64,000 bases of DNA from an uncultured Nitrospira sp. (lineage in GTDB: Bacteria; Nitrospirota; Nitrospiria; Nitrospirales; Nitrospiraceae), in NCBI GenBank assembly GCA_902500775.1, contig CABVRZ010000001.1, positions 215,182 through 279,181 of the forward strand. The letters are read 5' to 3'. Positions 7,613 through 16,345 of the stretch are shown piece after piece; the first letter of the stretch is position 1; every line of letters begins with the position of its first letter. Both the position numbers and the translations under genes were made by a program. The notes below the pieces were generated by a model. The model was not told the origin of the DNA, did not search any database, and saw only the letters and a program-made list of their open reading frames with translations.

Positions 7613-9520
7613 TCAAAAAAAGGCTTGTACCCGAAATAAAACATCATTGTCGTGGTCGCGGTGGTTATACTCAAGCCTCACCGTCCAATTTCTGGAAACT
7701 GTGAAGCGCGACCCGACATGCCATCGAAAATCATCCGACTTGTCACCTAACGGAAAATAGAGATACGACCCCGTCGCCATAATCTTCCACCTCTCAGTGA
7801 GATCGGCCAACATACCAATTGTGGCGCCACCTCCAACTCGATGCATCTCATGATAAGCCTTGCTGACGCTCGCTTCCGTTTCTGCAAACGCAAACAACAC
7901 TTCCCGGTTCAACAAGCTTAATTCTTTGGCCCCCCCAATGCCTCCGTTGAAAAAGCCGTTGCTGCAGAGTTGACAACCATTGTGTCGGACCGTGTTCATA
8001 CCTACGTTGAGTTTCCACGAAGGAGCATGAAAGACCGCGTCGATTGGTGAAAGAGAAAGCAGATTGAGTAACGTCGCGCGTTCCACCCTGGTCTGATCCG
8101 CTCGATTGTAGTGCCGCACCGTGATAGAGGCCATCTCAATCTGTGCATCGGGCGTATAGCCGATTTCCGGATCAAGTAAATCATGATACCCGCCTCGAAA
8201 GGTCGCTTCTTCGAAGGTATCGTTATTGCGCCAGCCTCCACCAACCGACGCACGGTGCATTTTATGGCCAAGTTCAGGCTGTTTTGCGAAGGGACGCACG
8301 ATAAACTCCTCAGAAGGGATACGGAGCTGACTGCGGGCTGTCAACACAGCCCTGTTTCGTTCTTTCCACTCCGGCTTTGGAGAAGCTGTCGTCTCAATTC
8401 GGTAGCGCAGATAATCCGACGCTAGATCGAGTAAAAATGCCTGTTTAGATGGAACCAATTGAGTAAAGGCAGTTGCGGTCAGTTCCCCAACGTCTTTTGT
8501 AATCCGATGAGCCAGATCTCGCTCTGCCACCGGTAAAAATTCGCGCTTTCGCTTAATGACGGTACTACGGGAAGGGCGGTATGTAATATCAGACACCAGT
8601 CCCGGTTTTGATACCACCAAACGGACTGTATCGGCTGGGACAGTCCACCCAATAAACTCATCCGTTAGGTGCAGATTCGGGTCAGCATAATCTAACAACG
8701 CAAGAATGTGGTATGAGCAGTTCTCCTTGAAGAAAAAATAGTCGAAGTACGCATTTCCCAATTCCCACGCATGCATCAGGAAGCGCCGCATCTGATTTTC
8801 TGTGAGATTGAGGCGATATTCCCAAATATCACGATTTTCGATGTCTCGATACTTCTGAACCTTCAGGTAATAGGGGATTGTTGAAAAGTACCCCTTGTAA
8901 TTCCCGAAGATGCCACGTATCGGATACGCGAGACCTGCATTTGGAGGCACATCAGCTGCATAATTGATGGTATAAGCAAGAATCCGAGTCTGTTCCGTCT
9001 GTCCCTTCTGATCGACACGAAACAGCGTATGACCGAACATAGAGGCCGGATTGTTCAGAAATGCCGAAGGGAAGATCAGCGAAACCGATTGTACCTCGAA
9101 ATCATCGTACCAACGATCGAATCGCTCACAGACAAGCGGCGGCAGACGATTTGGATCAAATGCCAGCTGTTCCTTGAGCCAATGATAGCGCGCGACAAAC
9201 GCACATTGCGCCGGCTGTTGTGATCGACCGATCAGTTCATCTGAAAAAAATTGGGTAATGGTGGCTGAAAGCTCCGCCGCGGGATCCGTCTTCCCTTGTG
9301 GAGACATGAAAAACCTCGGATCGTCTTGCTCACTCTCGTATCCTCCGAAGAATCCCCTCCGGTAGTGCAACAAGAGATGCCACTCGCGCTGTTCGGCGAG
9401 CCGCCTTTCCTGAGCCTGCTCAATCAGCTGTGCAAGATAATTCTCACGATCGAATGGCTGCGCATCTGCGATGGCAGAACCAAACAGCAGGAGGACGATA
9501 ACAAGGATGGAGACCAGCAC
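7613..9520 (-). CDS. DUF4105 (Lnb N-terminal periplasmic) protein
   Basis: A signal peptide (LVSILVIVLLLFGSAIADAQ) leads a 635-residue protein. The central section LIFPSAFLNNPASMFGHTLFRV, then YAADVPPNAG and FKENCSYHILALLDYA, is the DUF4105 domain, a papain/NlpC-like fold with Cys and His, also found at the N-terminus of the Lnb lipoprotein acyltransferase. The C-terminal 250 residues, ending in an aromatic FRVQAFF, look like an outer-membrane beta barrel. It therefore probably sits in the outer membrane with the enzyme domain in the periplasm. Start is GTG with no strong ribosome-binding site. Confidence 0.75.
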   Translation of the reverse strand: MLVSILVIVLLLFGSAIADAQPFDRENYLAQLIEQAQERRLAEQREWHLLLHYRRGFFGGYESEQDDPRFFMSPQGKTDPAAELSATITQFFSDELIGRSQQPAQCAFVARYHWLKEQLAFDPNRLPPLVCERFDRWYDDFEVQSVSLIFPSAFLNNPASMFGHTLFRVDQKGQTEQTRILAYTINYAADVPPNAGLAYPIRGIFGNYKGYFSTIPYYLKVQKYRDIENRDIWEYRLNLTENQMRRFLMHAWELGNAYFDYFFFKENCSYHILALLDYADPNLHLTDEFIGWTVPADTVRLVVSKPGLVSDITYRPSRSTVIKRKREFLPVAERDLAHRITKDVGELTATAFTQLVPSKQAFLLDLASDYLRYRIETTASPKPEWKERNRAVLTARSQLRIPSEEFIVRPFAKQPELGHKMHRASVGGGWRNNDTFEEATFRGGYHDLLDPEIGYTPDAQIEMASITVRHYNRADQTRVERATLLNLLSLSPIDAVFHAPSWKLNVGMNTVRHNGCQLCSNGFFNGGIGGAKELSLLNREVLFAFAETEASVSKAYHEMHRVGGGATIGMLADLTERWKIMATGSYLYFPLGDKSDDFRWHVGSRFTVSRNWTVRLEYNHRDHDNDVLFRVQAFF

Positions 9521-9539
9521 GGCGTGAATGACACAGCAA

Positions 9540-9565
9540 GGGCCCAGGCATTTCTGCCAGGGCCC
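9540..9565 (-). terminator. Hairpin between DUF3015 and DUF4105 genes
   Basis: An inverted repeat with 11-nt arms (10 of 11 paired) and a 4-nt loop lies between the DUF3015 stop and the DUF4105 start. There is no T-run after it on the minus strand, so it may be a partial terminator or an mRNA-stability hairpin separating the expression of the two genes. Confidence 0.4.
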
Positions 9566-9576
9566 CTGGTGATGAC

Positions 9577-10086
9577 TTAGCGGACTGATGCTTGCGCGAG
9601 AACTGGATGGCCCGCGATCGCATCATTGAGGGATTTCACCAATGCCACTGGAGAGGCTTCACCAGCTTGAACCAGGGACGTATAACGCTCCTGAGTCATG
9701 GCAAAGAATTCCGCATGACGCTCTGCCGGAACACCCATCAGAGTGGCAAGTGAGGCCAGGTGCTCGCCCTGTCCCTGTGCCATCTCGGTCGTGAGCGCAT
9801 CAAAATTCAACGACGCAAACATGGTCGTCTTGTGCTCGCCCATAATCTTGCCATCGTTGGTGCATCCGGAGGTTCCAAAGCTGATGCCGAACGTCTGGCT
9901 GCCAAAGGTGCCGTTCGTGGTCGCCTGCAGCACCTGGGGAGCAATTTCCTTTTGGCCCTTGTATTCGCCCCAAGCCAACTTCCCTAATCCACAACCTGGA
10001 CCGGTGTCTGGATTGCCAGCCATTGCCAGCCCAGCCTGGCTACCAAACAGAATTGCAACGGCCAATAAGAGCACTTTCTTCGACAT
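9577..10086 (-). CDS. DUF3015 family exported protein
   Basis: The 169-residue protein starts with a clean signal peptide (KKVLLLAVAILFGSQAGLAMA) and continues with PGCGLGKLAWGEYKG, the N-terminal signature of DUF3015, and GTFGSQTFGISFGTSGCT with a second conserved cysteine that could form a disulfide. Function of the family is unknown; members are periplasmic. AGGAGGA lies 7 nt before the ATG. It lies upstream of DUF4105 on the same strand and has its own long, AT-rich upstream region. Confidence 0.8.
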   Translation of the reverse strand: MSKKVLLLAVAILFGSQAGLAMAGNPDTGPGCGLGKLAWGEYKGQKEIAPQVLQATTNGTFGSQTFGISFGTSGCTNDGKIMGEHKTTMFASLNFDALTTEMAQGQGEHLASLATLMGVPAERHAEFFAMTQERYTSLVQAGEASPVALVKSLNDAIAGHPVLAQASVR

Positions 10087-10462
10087 AAGTCCTCCTCCGT
10101 TAGAAAGAATTTAAGTTAAATCCCCTGCGACTACAGAAACACCGACGCGAATTATAACCGAATCTCCAACAGATGTTGAGGAGTTTTTTCAACTCCAATC
10201 GATCGGCCATACCACAGAAATAGTTTTTGATTATAGACAATTCGCGACGGAACGCAACAACTATTCTTCGTCTTCCTGAGTCTGTCCATCTATGGTGGAA
10301 CAACGCCACCGACATCAACTACAACTTCATTATGTTATTGAAGTCCACCGGCACCATAATGGATTAACGAACACAATTACATATACCAGTAATATGACTG
10401 CGCGACTCAACTTCACGCACTAATTCCTCGACTGGTTTCTACACTCACAAGGACGTCAATAC
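10087..10462. other. Divergent intergenic region
   Basis: This 376-nt spacer separates two divergently read exported-protein genes and is visibly AT-rich from about 10140 to 10440, so it should contain both promoters. I see no unambiguous -35/-10 pair, no gene and no strong hairpin. Confidence 0.5.
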
Positions 10463-11113
10463 ATGAAAGTTTGCATCCAATCCTTCTTGCTTATCCTTTC
10501 CGCAGTTCTGCTCTGTCACCTAGGGTTCATCGAACGAGCCCGGTCTGCTGAATTTGGCTCGATCGAGATTGGTGGATATGCGCTAGGCAGTTGGCCGAAA
10601 GATCAAGATCTCTACAATCGAGGAACGACCGTTCCCGCCTCAGTTCAATCAGGCTTCGGCGCCGGGTTCACTGTCGGACTGTTTCCGACCATGCTACGTG
10701 GGATCATTGGCCTCGCGTTTGATTCGAACCTCCACGGTGGAGCACTCTCTTTTTCGAATATCGCGCAGGGGCAACGGAACGAACGTGGTCGCTCCGACTT
10801 GCTCGTCTCGAATACGACTGCCAATCTCGTATTTCGTTATCCGGGCGAACGTGTACGCCCATATATAGGAGCTGGGGTTGGATGGTCAAGCGGAACTCTG
10901 CTTAATCCGAACATTGCAGGACGAAATGATCAAGACTTTGATTCTACTTACGCGTTTGTTCATCAATTTCTTGGTGGTGCTCAGGTATCCCTCACTACGA
11001 AAGTCTTTCTCTTTGGCGAGTATCGATACGTTTCGGCCAACTATCACTGGGAAAAGCTAGCTTTCGATTTTCGAACTCACTATGGACTATTCGGGATCGG
11101 ATTACGCTTCTAA
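10463..11113 (+). CDS. Outer-membrane beta-barrel protein
   Basis: The 216-residue protein has a signal peptide ending near RARSAE, followed by alternating hydrophobic and polar strands such as FGSIEIGGYALGSW, ANLVFRYPGERVRPYIGAGVGW and KVFLFGEYRYVSANYHW, and ends in the typical outer-membrane C-terminus GLFGIGLRF with a terminal phenylalanine. It fits an 8-stranded OmpA/OmpW-like barrel. It is not closely similar to the three tandem barrels at 23.6-26.6 kb. AAGGA lies before the ATG. Confidence 0.78.
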   Translation: MKVCIQSFLLILSAVLLCHLGFIERARSAEFGSIEIGGYALGSWPKDQDLYNRGTTVPASVQSGFGAGFTVGLFPTMLRGIIGLAFDSNLHGGALSFSNIAQGQRNERGRSDLLVSNTTANLVFRYPGERVRPYIGAGVGWSSGTLLNPNIAGRNDQDFDSTYAFVHQFLGGAQVSLTTKVFLFGEYRYVSANYHWEKLAFDFRTHYGLFGIGLRF

Positions 11114-11123
11114 TTCTTCCGGC

Positions 11124-11157
11124 GCAACCTGGTGCCGTTTGCCCGGCACCAGGTTGC
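11124..11157. terminator. Bidirectional hairpin between convergent genes
   Basis: A perfect 14-bp inverted repeat (arms 11124-11137 and 11144-11157, 6-nt loop) lies 10 nt after the barrel gene stop and 19 nt before the stop of the convergent DUF3332 gene. It lacks a long T-run but its position suits a shared terminator. Confidence 0.65.
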
Positions 11158-11176
11158 CCTCCTCTACAATAGGACC

Positions 11177-11773
11177 TTACCGACTCATTTGGGCAAACAT
11201 GCTGAGGCTATCCCCAGCGATTGTTCGCAGCTGCTGCTGGCTCAACTCCTTCACAACCTGACATTCACTGTTAAGCAGACGAACGCTCCCATCAGCCGCA
11301 TACGCTGCCTCCGAGAGCAGATTTCCGTTTTCATCAATGAGGCGATAGCCCATTGCGCTGGTGACGATCATGGCACGACGTTCGACAATCCCATGGCGCT
11401 CATAGGTGACCGTTGCACCATCTTCTGAAGGAGTCCACCGGACCGTGGTTTCACCTAAAGTTACAACCCTCCGGTCATTATCGCTCTCGACAGCAGACTC
11501 CTTAATTGGGCTTTCTCCGGTCCAAAAGTGCATCGAGTTGAAGATGAACGTATCGAGCAACGCAGAGAACATATAGGCCGGGACAATCAACATGCCGAAG
11601 AACACGATTTCCTTCATCCATTTATCGTTGATCTGACCGCTGCCTTTCACATTGCTGTTCCAACGATAGACATTCTTCGTGAGATTGAATGGGCCATAGC
11701 ATGCGGTACTCATCGTCATAAAACCCACCAACACCATCGCTGCAACAATTCGATGACCGAGTCTACACATCAT
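11177..11773 (-). CDS. DUF3332 family protein
   Basis: The 198-residue protein starts with a hydrophobic leader ending in MSTACYG, which may be a lipobox (TAC), and continues with FNLTKNVYRWNSNVKG and a second membrane-like stretch FFGMLIVPAYMFSALLDTFIFNS, followed by HFWTG. This is the pattern of DUF3332, a family of small membrane-associated proteins with unknown function. The C-terminal third is soluble and beta-rich. Confidence 0.75.
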   Translation of the reverse strand: MMCRLGHRIVAAMVLVGFMTMSTACYGPFNLTKNVYRWNSNVKGSGQINDKWMKEIVFFGMLIVPAYMFSALLDTFIFNSMHFWTGESPIKESAVESDNDRRVVTLGETTVRWTPSEDGATVTYERHGIVERRAMIVTSAMGYRLIDENGNLLSEAAYAADGSVRLLNSECQVVKELSQQQLRTIAGDSLSMFAQMSR

Positions 11774-11893
11774 GTACTCCTTTTGTCAGAATGATCGTGC
11801 TGTCTCATTCACGGTGCAAACCTTCATTTAGCACAATCGCTGATCCTGTCACAATCTTGCCCGGTTATGAACCCGGCGCCTTGCGCCCCAACC

Positions 11894-12379
11894 TCAGAGC
11901 CTAACGTGTCGGGCCGACAGCCGTGCCCCGATTGTGATCATTCCCAACATCCTCGGCAACTTGAACCGCTTGGGTCCCGCTGAGCCGGGATTAAACAGAA
12001 GTGTATTACCTAGCCATTCGTGCTTCGGCTGATGCGTGTGCCCAAAAATACAGAGGTCTGGACGCGTGCGCTCAAGAAAGGCTTTCCCTTCCTTCGTCAT
12101 CTTCCCTCGTTCATACAGCATATGGCGTATGGCGATTCGAACCCCAGCCAACTCGATCACCGCCTCAGACGGAAACCCACTCTCGTCATACCCATCGACG
12201 TTACCGGAAACGACCGTCGCTGGAGCGATCATCTTCAGTTGTTCGATGACTGTGGACTTGCCGATATCACCCGCATGAACGATATGATCGACATGTCGGA
12301 AATGCTGCAGAATTGCCGGATCGAACAGGCTATGGGTGTCAGCAATCACTCCGATACGGAAGAGCCGTGACCGGCTCAC
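11894..12379 (-). CDS. YfcE/MJ0936-type metallophosphodiesterase
   Basis: The 161-residue protein begins IGVIADTH, then DHIVHAGDIG, VVSGNVDGY, and ends with CIFGHTHQPKHE and NPGSAG. These are the five metal-binding blocks (DxH, GD, GN, H, GHTH) of the small calcineurin-like phosphoesterase family, which binds two divalent metals and cleaves phosphodiesters; the natural substrate is unknown. The GTG at 12379 was chosen because it overlaps the upstream stop as GTGA and starts just before the conserved domain; a longer frame would overlap the upstream protease gene by 150 nt. Confidence 0.85.
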   Translation of the reverse strand: MSRSRLFRIGVIADTHSLFDPAILQHFRHVDHIVHAGDIGKSTVIEQLKMIAPATVVSGNVDGYDESGFPSEAVIELAGVRIAIRHMLYERGKMTKEGKAFLERTRPDLCIFGHTHQPKHEWLGNTLLFNPGSAGPKRFKLPRMLGMITIGARLSARHVRL

Positions 12380-13524
12380 GGAGCAGAGCCCAAGGACGAG
12401 CCCAATGCGCCTTGGACCTTGGACCACTCGAACGAGAACGGCTCGATATTCTGTTTCGGCATCTCCGCCAATTGGGCCTTGAGACGATCCGCTCTGGCGC
12501 TGCTCATGGGATGGGTGGAGAACCACTCGACCCGTCCCTCGTCTTTCTCCGCCAGTCGCTGGAAGAAGGTAATCATGCCATCCGGATTAATCTTTGCTCG
12601 GTAGAGAAGTTGGAGGCCGGTCATATCTGCCTCGGTCTCCTGTGCGCGACCGAACTTCAACGTCATCAGTTCAATGCCGAGCTGTTTCATGATCCCGCCC
12701 AATCCGGGTGGATTGCCCAGCGCGATTGACACAACGGCCACAAACCCCAACTGTTTGATAATCCGTTCCAGTCCATGCCGCTGCAACACATGGTTCAGCT
12801 CATGGGCCAGGACCCCCGCCACTTCGTCCGGGCTATCCGCTTTCTTCATCAATCCCGTGAATACGACGATATACCCACCAGGAAGTGCAAACGCGTTCAC
12901 GACGTCGCTCTTCACGACCGTGACCTCGAAGCGATAGGGATTGTTTGGTACCTGACTGGCCAGACGCTGTGTCATCTCCGTAACCGCGGAAACGGCAGGT
13001 CCGTCCTTTGTTACAGACTGTCCCGCAAGAAACTCACGATAGGTCGATTCACCCAACTTCTGTTCCCACTCGACTGGGATGCGATCGACCGCGAGTTCAA
13101 CCAAGAGATCACTTCCAAACCACAAGCCCAGTACCATGGCGAGGACCGTTCCACTGACGAGACCCCACACCATCCGATGCCGATGCCGAACTTGGCGAAC
13201 TTGTTCGGCGGCTTGCTCCAGCGGCTGGCTCAGCTGAGAAGGAGCCGTATGTCGAAAAGCGCGGATAAGCTCAGGGCTTTTCAGGTACAGCATCCGCTGC
13301 CCCGCTGGCCCAACCCATGCCGCAACGAGCTGATTATGGTCCAACCCACCTGCTGAGATGTTGAGTTGTGAAAATTCCACGAACTCAGAGCGGCTCTCAC
13401 CCCCCTCATGATCCGAGAGAAACGTGATCGTCATCCCCTGTCCTTCAACATGGACCAGACAAGGCGCACCACTGGCAGGGAACTCATCACCGAAGCAAAG
13501 CGCATTAGGGTGAAGTTCGTTCAT
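12376..13524 (-). CDS. M48 family zinc metallopeptidase, membrane-anchored
   Basis: The protein of 382 residues has the zinc motif HELNH (HExxH) in VAGVLAHELNHVLQRHG and the third ligand in QETEAD, so it is an active-looking M48 (HtpX/Oma1/BepA-like) peptidase. A cytosolic N-terminal domain of about 120 residues precedes one membrane helix (MVWGLVSGTVLAMVLGLWFG), putting the catalytic domain on the outer side of the inner membrane. WFSTHPMSSARAD near the end is the family C-terminal block. Its stop overlaps the phosphodiesterase start by 4 nt. Confidence 0.85.
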   Translation of the reverse strand: MNELHPNALCFGDEFPASGAPCLVHVEGQGMTITFLSDHEGGESRSEFVEFSQLNISAGGLDHNQLVAAWVGPAGQRMLYLKSPELIRAFRHTAPSQLSQPLEQAAEQVRQVRHRHRMVWGLVSGTVLAMVLGLWFGSDLLVELAVDRIPVEWEQKLGESTYREFLAGQSVTKDGPAVSAVTEMTQRLASQVPNNPYRFEVTVVKSDVVNAFALPGGYIVVFTGLMKKADSPDEVAGVLAHELNHVLQRHGLERIIKQLGFVAVVSIALGNPPGLGGIMKQLGIELMTLKFGRAQETEADMTGLQLLYRAKINPDGMITFFQRLAEKDEGRVEWFSTHPMSSARADRLKAQLAEMPKQNIEPFSFEWSKVQGALGSSLGSAP

Positions 13525-13736
13525 GGCATCGCCCTTGTTTGATTCGTTGAGGAACGAAAATTCTCGCGCTGATGCTCAAACCGTCGGCCAATAAGGCCGC
13601 AGGCAAGAACCAATCGGAGGCGTAACGGTTTCCACCCTCCCACCCCGAGCTGCCAACACAGCTCCTTCCTCGCTTGGAGTACGTTGAGGATGTTCTGCAA
13701 GCCGAAAACAAAGTTAGCGGCCAGTTGCAGCTGCCG

Positions 13737-14420
13737 CTATTCGGTGACGGGGATAAACTGTCGTACCCACGCCCCGAAGCCACCGGGATTCCGACTCTGG
13801 ATATACACCAGCCCCGGCCCACGGAACCGGCACACAAAGCCTTCGCCCGAGGTAAAGCTCGCCACCCATCCCGACGTCGCCTTCTCGATGTTGTAGGACG
13901 TCGTCGTGGACCAGGCGACCAGATGGCTATTGTCCACGATGTACTCCTGACCGGGCTTCAGCTCGATCTTGTGAACAGCACCAAAGCTGTTGAGCAGCAG
14001 CATCCCTTTCCCGCTCATCTTCAGAATGAAGAACCCTTCGCCACCCAGTAACCCCCGGCTCATACTCTGCATCTGGCTGTCGATAGTAATCCCATCCGCT
14101 CCAGCCAAAAACCCATCCTTCTGCACCATGTACTCATTGACTCCATCGAGCTCCAAGACAACAATTTCTCCCGGCACCGTCGGAGCCAGCAAGACCTCAC
14201 CGGCACCTCGGGTGGCTTTGAGTGTCTGGAAGAAAAACTTTTCTCCGGTTAGAAACTTGCGTGAGAGGGCACCCAAAAATCCCCCTTCCATTTTACTCTC
14301 AATGTCGATGGTCGGCGAGCAGGCCACCATCGCACCTGACTCCGCCTTGATCTGCTCCCCACTCCCCAACTCCACACGTGCCATTGGAAATGCCCCCGGA
14401 TATAAGATCTCGCTTTTCAT
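13737..14420 (-). CDS. TIGR00266/AIM24 family protein
   Basis: The 227-residue sequence matches the AIM24-like family: an N-terminal FPMARVELGSGEQIKAESGAMV, repeated glycine-rich beta segments (GGFLGALSRKFLTGE, LLGGEGFFILKMSGKG), and a final PGLVYIQSRNP. Members form a TRAP-like trimeric beta-prism fold and have no known enzymatic function. No signal peptide is visible. It stands alone between the protease and the amidohydrolase. Confidence 0.85.
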   Translation of the reverse strand: MKSEILYPGAFPMARVELGSGEQIKAESGAMVACSPTIDIESKMEGGFLGALSRKFLTGEKFFFQTLKATRGAGEVLLAPTVPGEIVVLELDGVNEYMVQKDGFLAGADGITIDSQMQSMSRGLLGGEGFFILKMSGKGMLLLNSFGAVHKIELKPGQEYIVDNSHLVAWSTTTSYNIEKATSGWVASFTSGEGFVCRFRGPGLVYIQSRNPGGFGAWVRQFIPVTE

Positions 14421-14569
14421 TCGAATCTCCTCTGTTTTTCTTTCAACTCACACCAACGGGCGAGGTAGGTCCACGTCTTGGTTGCGCGCATGCACCGAGC
14501 GCCGCCCGTCACTGGCTTTCAAAGGGGACGCGTGTGCGCGAGCAGAAGGCATGCCCTACATCGCCCAGC

Positions 14570-16015
14570 TCACCCCACCACCCATCCATACACTCGCTGA
14601 CTCGGCTCCGGCCCTTCTTGCAAGTAACTCATCCTGAGTCGCCCTAAAATGTCATTAGGAAGCTCCTGCCGTTTCGTCTTGACGTCGACCCCAAAGACTC
14701 TCGCCGCGTTGAGACCAAAAATCTGTTCCTTCACCTGTCTCGTCAGTGGCTGATAGTGCTGCAGCTCGAGCAATTCCTCAGGAATCATGAATCGCCGAAA
14801 GGCTTCGATTTGCCATTGAGGTGTTCCATACCAGATCGAATCCGTTCCCCACAAGACATGATCCACGCCGAATGCACGAATGATCCGCCCCAACAGATGG
14901 GCACAGATCAATGGATAAGTGGTTACCAATTGTGCAAATGTCGACCCCAGCTCCATATAGATGTTGGAGATACCGGGATTCTGCTCCCTCAATCGGCAGA
15001 ATTCGGTGGTCCATGGAATTTCCCCGGTTTTCGCAAACACCTGATCGATCGACGCCACGCCTCGGAGCCCCGAGTGATAGACCAAAAAGTCGAGATCCGG
15101 GAAGTCCTTGGCCGCCTTGATGAGATCTCTCGGGTGGTTGTAGTCAGGCACAGGACCGAGCGGGAGTCCCTTGTGGACACAGATCCGCTTGATGTGAAGC
15201 TTTCTCGCTTGCTCCAGCATCGGATAGGCGATCTGCTCGTCATCCATCCACCAGCCTCGTTCAAATCCCTTGGGGCAAGACCCGGTATAGCATTTCCAGG
15301 CATCAACCTTGAGCGTTTCCGCCTGCATAGCCATGAATTCCAAATCGGCCGCTCCCAGCTGTGGCGTCGCCAGGCCATGGGCGAGCATCCGTTGCGATCC
15401 GGCCAATCGGTTGATCTCATCCCTGATGTGGACCATCTCATTCGGCGGGACCACGGCTTCCTGTGGGTAGGGTCCCGGAGGCGTGCTGATCAGCCCAATG
15501 GTCGTTTCACTATCAAGAAACACCTCTTTCACAAAGTTTTTCCAGGACAGATCATCAATGGTACCTCGGTCACCGGATAGTTTTGGATTAAGCCCCACCT
15601 CTCGAATGTGTTTCCTGAGGGCTACAAGCGCCTGTTTCGACACCGCACCCCTTCGATGGACTTCGGTATCCGACGGATCATAGTGCGAGCTCACATAGTG
15701 TGTCTGGACGTCGAAGATAAAATACGGGGCGCCCTGTTGCTCCGCAAACGCCGCGGTCTCGAAGAGCTCGATCTCCGCGATATTGAAAAACCGGCCGAAT
15801 GCGGTGTTCATGGCCAGCAACGCCGCGGCCATTCCACCCGTGGCGTTCAAGAACGCTCGCCGGGTTATTCCGCTACGTGTCGCCGCTCGTTCCACCAGAT
15901 CAGCGGCCACTCGCTCGACGCGGTTCTGCTGTGCCGTCTGAGGGATGGGGTGAAACTCCTCATTCGAGATGATCTGTGTCGGAATTCGAGCTGAACAGAT
16001 CTTGCCCTTCTTCAT
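14570..16015 (-). CDS. Amidohydrolase-2 family protein with Tat-like leader
   Basis: This 481-residue protein has an amidohydrolase (TIM-barrel, PF04909-like) core: DVQTHYVSSHYD at strand 1, ICVHKGLPLG, FLVYHSGL, and WGTDSIWYG with the catalytic aspartate near the end. Its N-terminus carries RRAFLNATGG followed by a hydrophobic stretch, about 50 residues in, which resembles a twin-arginine signal with an unusually long n-region. That suggests folded export with metal bound. The substrate is unknown. An in-frame later start nearer the RR motif is possible but I found no convincing ribosome-binding site to choose it. Confidence 0.75.
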   Translation of the reverse strand: MKKGKICSARIPTQIISNEEFHPIPQTAQQNRVERVAADLVERAATRSGITRRAFLNATGGMAAALLAMNTAFGRFFNIAEIELFETAAFAEQQGAPYFIFDVQTHYVSSHYDPSDTEVHRRGAVSKQALVALRKHIREVGLNPKLSGDRGTIDDLSWKNFVKEVFLDSETTIGLISTPPGPYPQEAVVPPNEMVHIRDEINRLAGSQRMLAHGLATPQLGAADLEFMAMQAETLKVDAWKCYTGSCPKGFERGWWMDDEQIAYPMLEQARKLHIKRICVHKGLPLGPVPDYNHPRDLIKAAKDFPDLDFLVYHSGLRGVASIDQVFAKTGEIPWTTEFCRLREQNPGISNIYMELGSTFAQLVTTYPLICAHLLGRIIRAFGVDHVLWGTDSIWYGTPQWQIEAFRRFMIPEELLELQHYQPLTRQVKEQIFGLNAARVFGVDVKTKRQELPNDILGRLRMSYLQEGPEPSQRVYGWVVG

Positions 16016-16345
16016 GATGAGACCGCTGAATCTATGGCTGGAAGCTGTGGCATACCCCTCCTTGCACTGTGTACCGACCGGTGATTGTGTGAAATAGGCG
16101 AGACACTGTCAAGCGAGCATCGCCGGACACACCTTGTTAGCGTGAGAGTTGAACTATCTTGGCCGGCGATTTCAGGTTCATGCTTCGGGTTTGAGGTTGT
16201 TAGTTTCTGCACAACGTGAAACTTTGAACATGAAACCTGAAACTGAGGATGACAGGATGAAGCGACGAATACTTCCACAGCAGTATACTATGGAGTGACA
16301 GTGGAAGCGTTCACGAAGACTGTGCGTGATGCACCTGGGCAAGAC
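16016..16345. other. Intergenic region with short-word repeats
   Basis: No gene is seen in this 330-nt gap. Bases 16180-16255 contain repeated words of the type TGAAAC/GTTTCA in both orientations, matching family A repeats found elsewhere in the window. Confidence 0.5.

Noticed and set aside
11894-12526. Longer version of the YfcE-type protein
   Set aside because: The extra 49 residues overlap the M48 protease gene and lack similarity; the GTGA start at 12379 fits the family.
14756-15580. 274-codon plus-strand open frame opposite the amidohydrolase
   Set aside because: It is antisense to a gene with clear domain motifs, has no recognisable motif of its own and reads as a codon-bias shadow.
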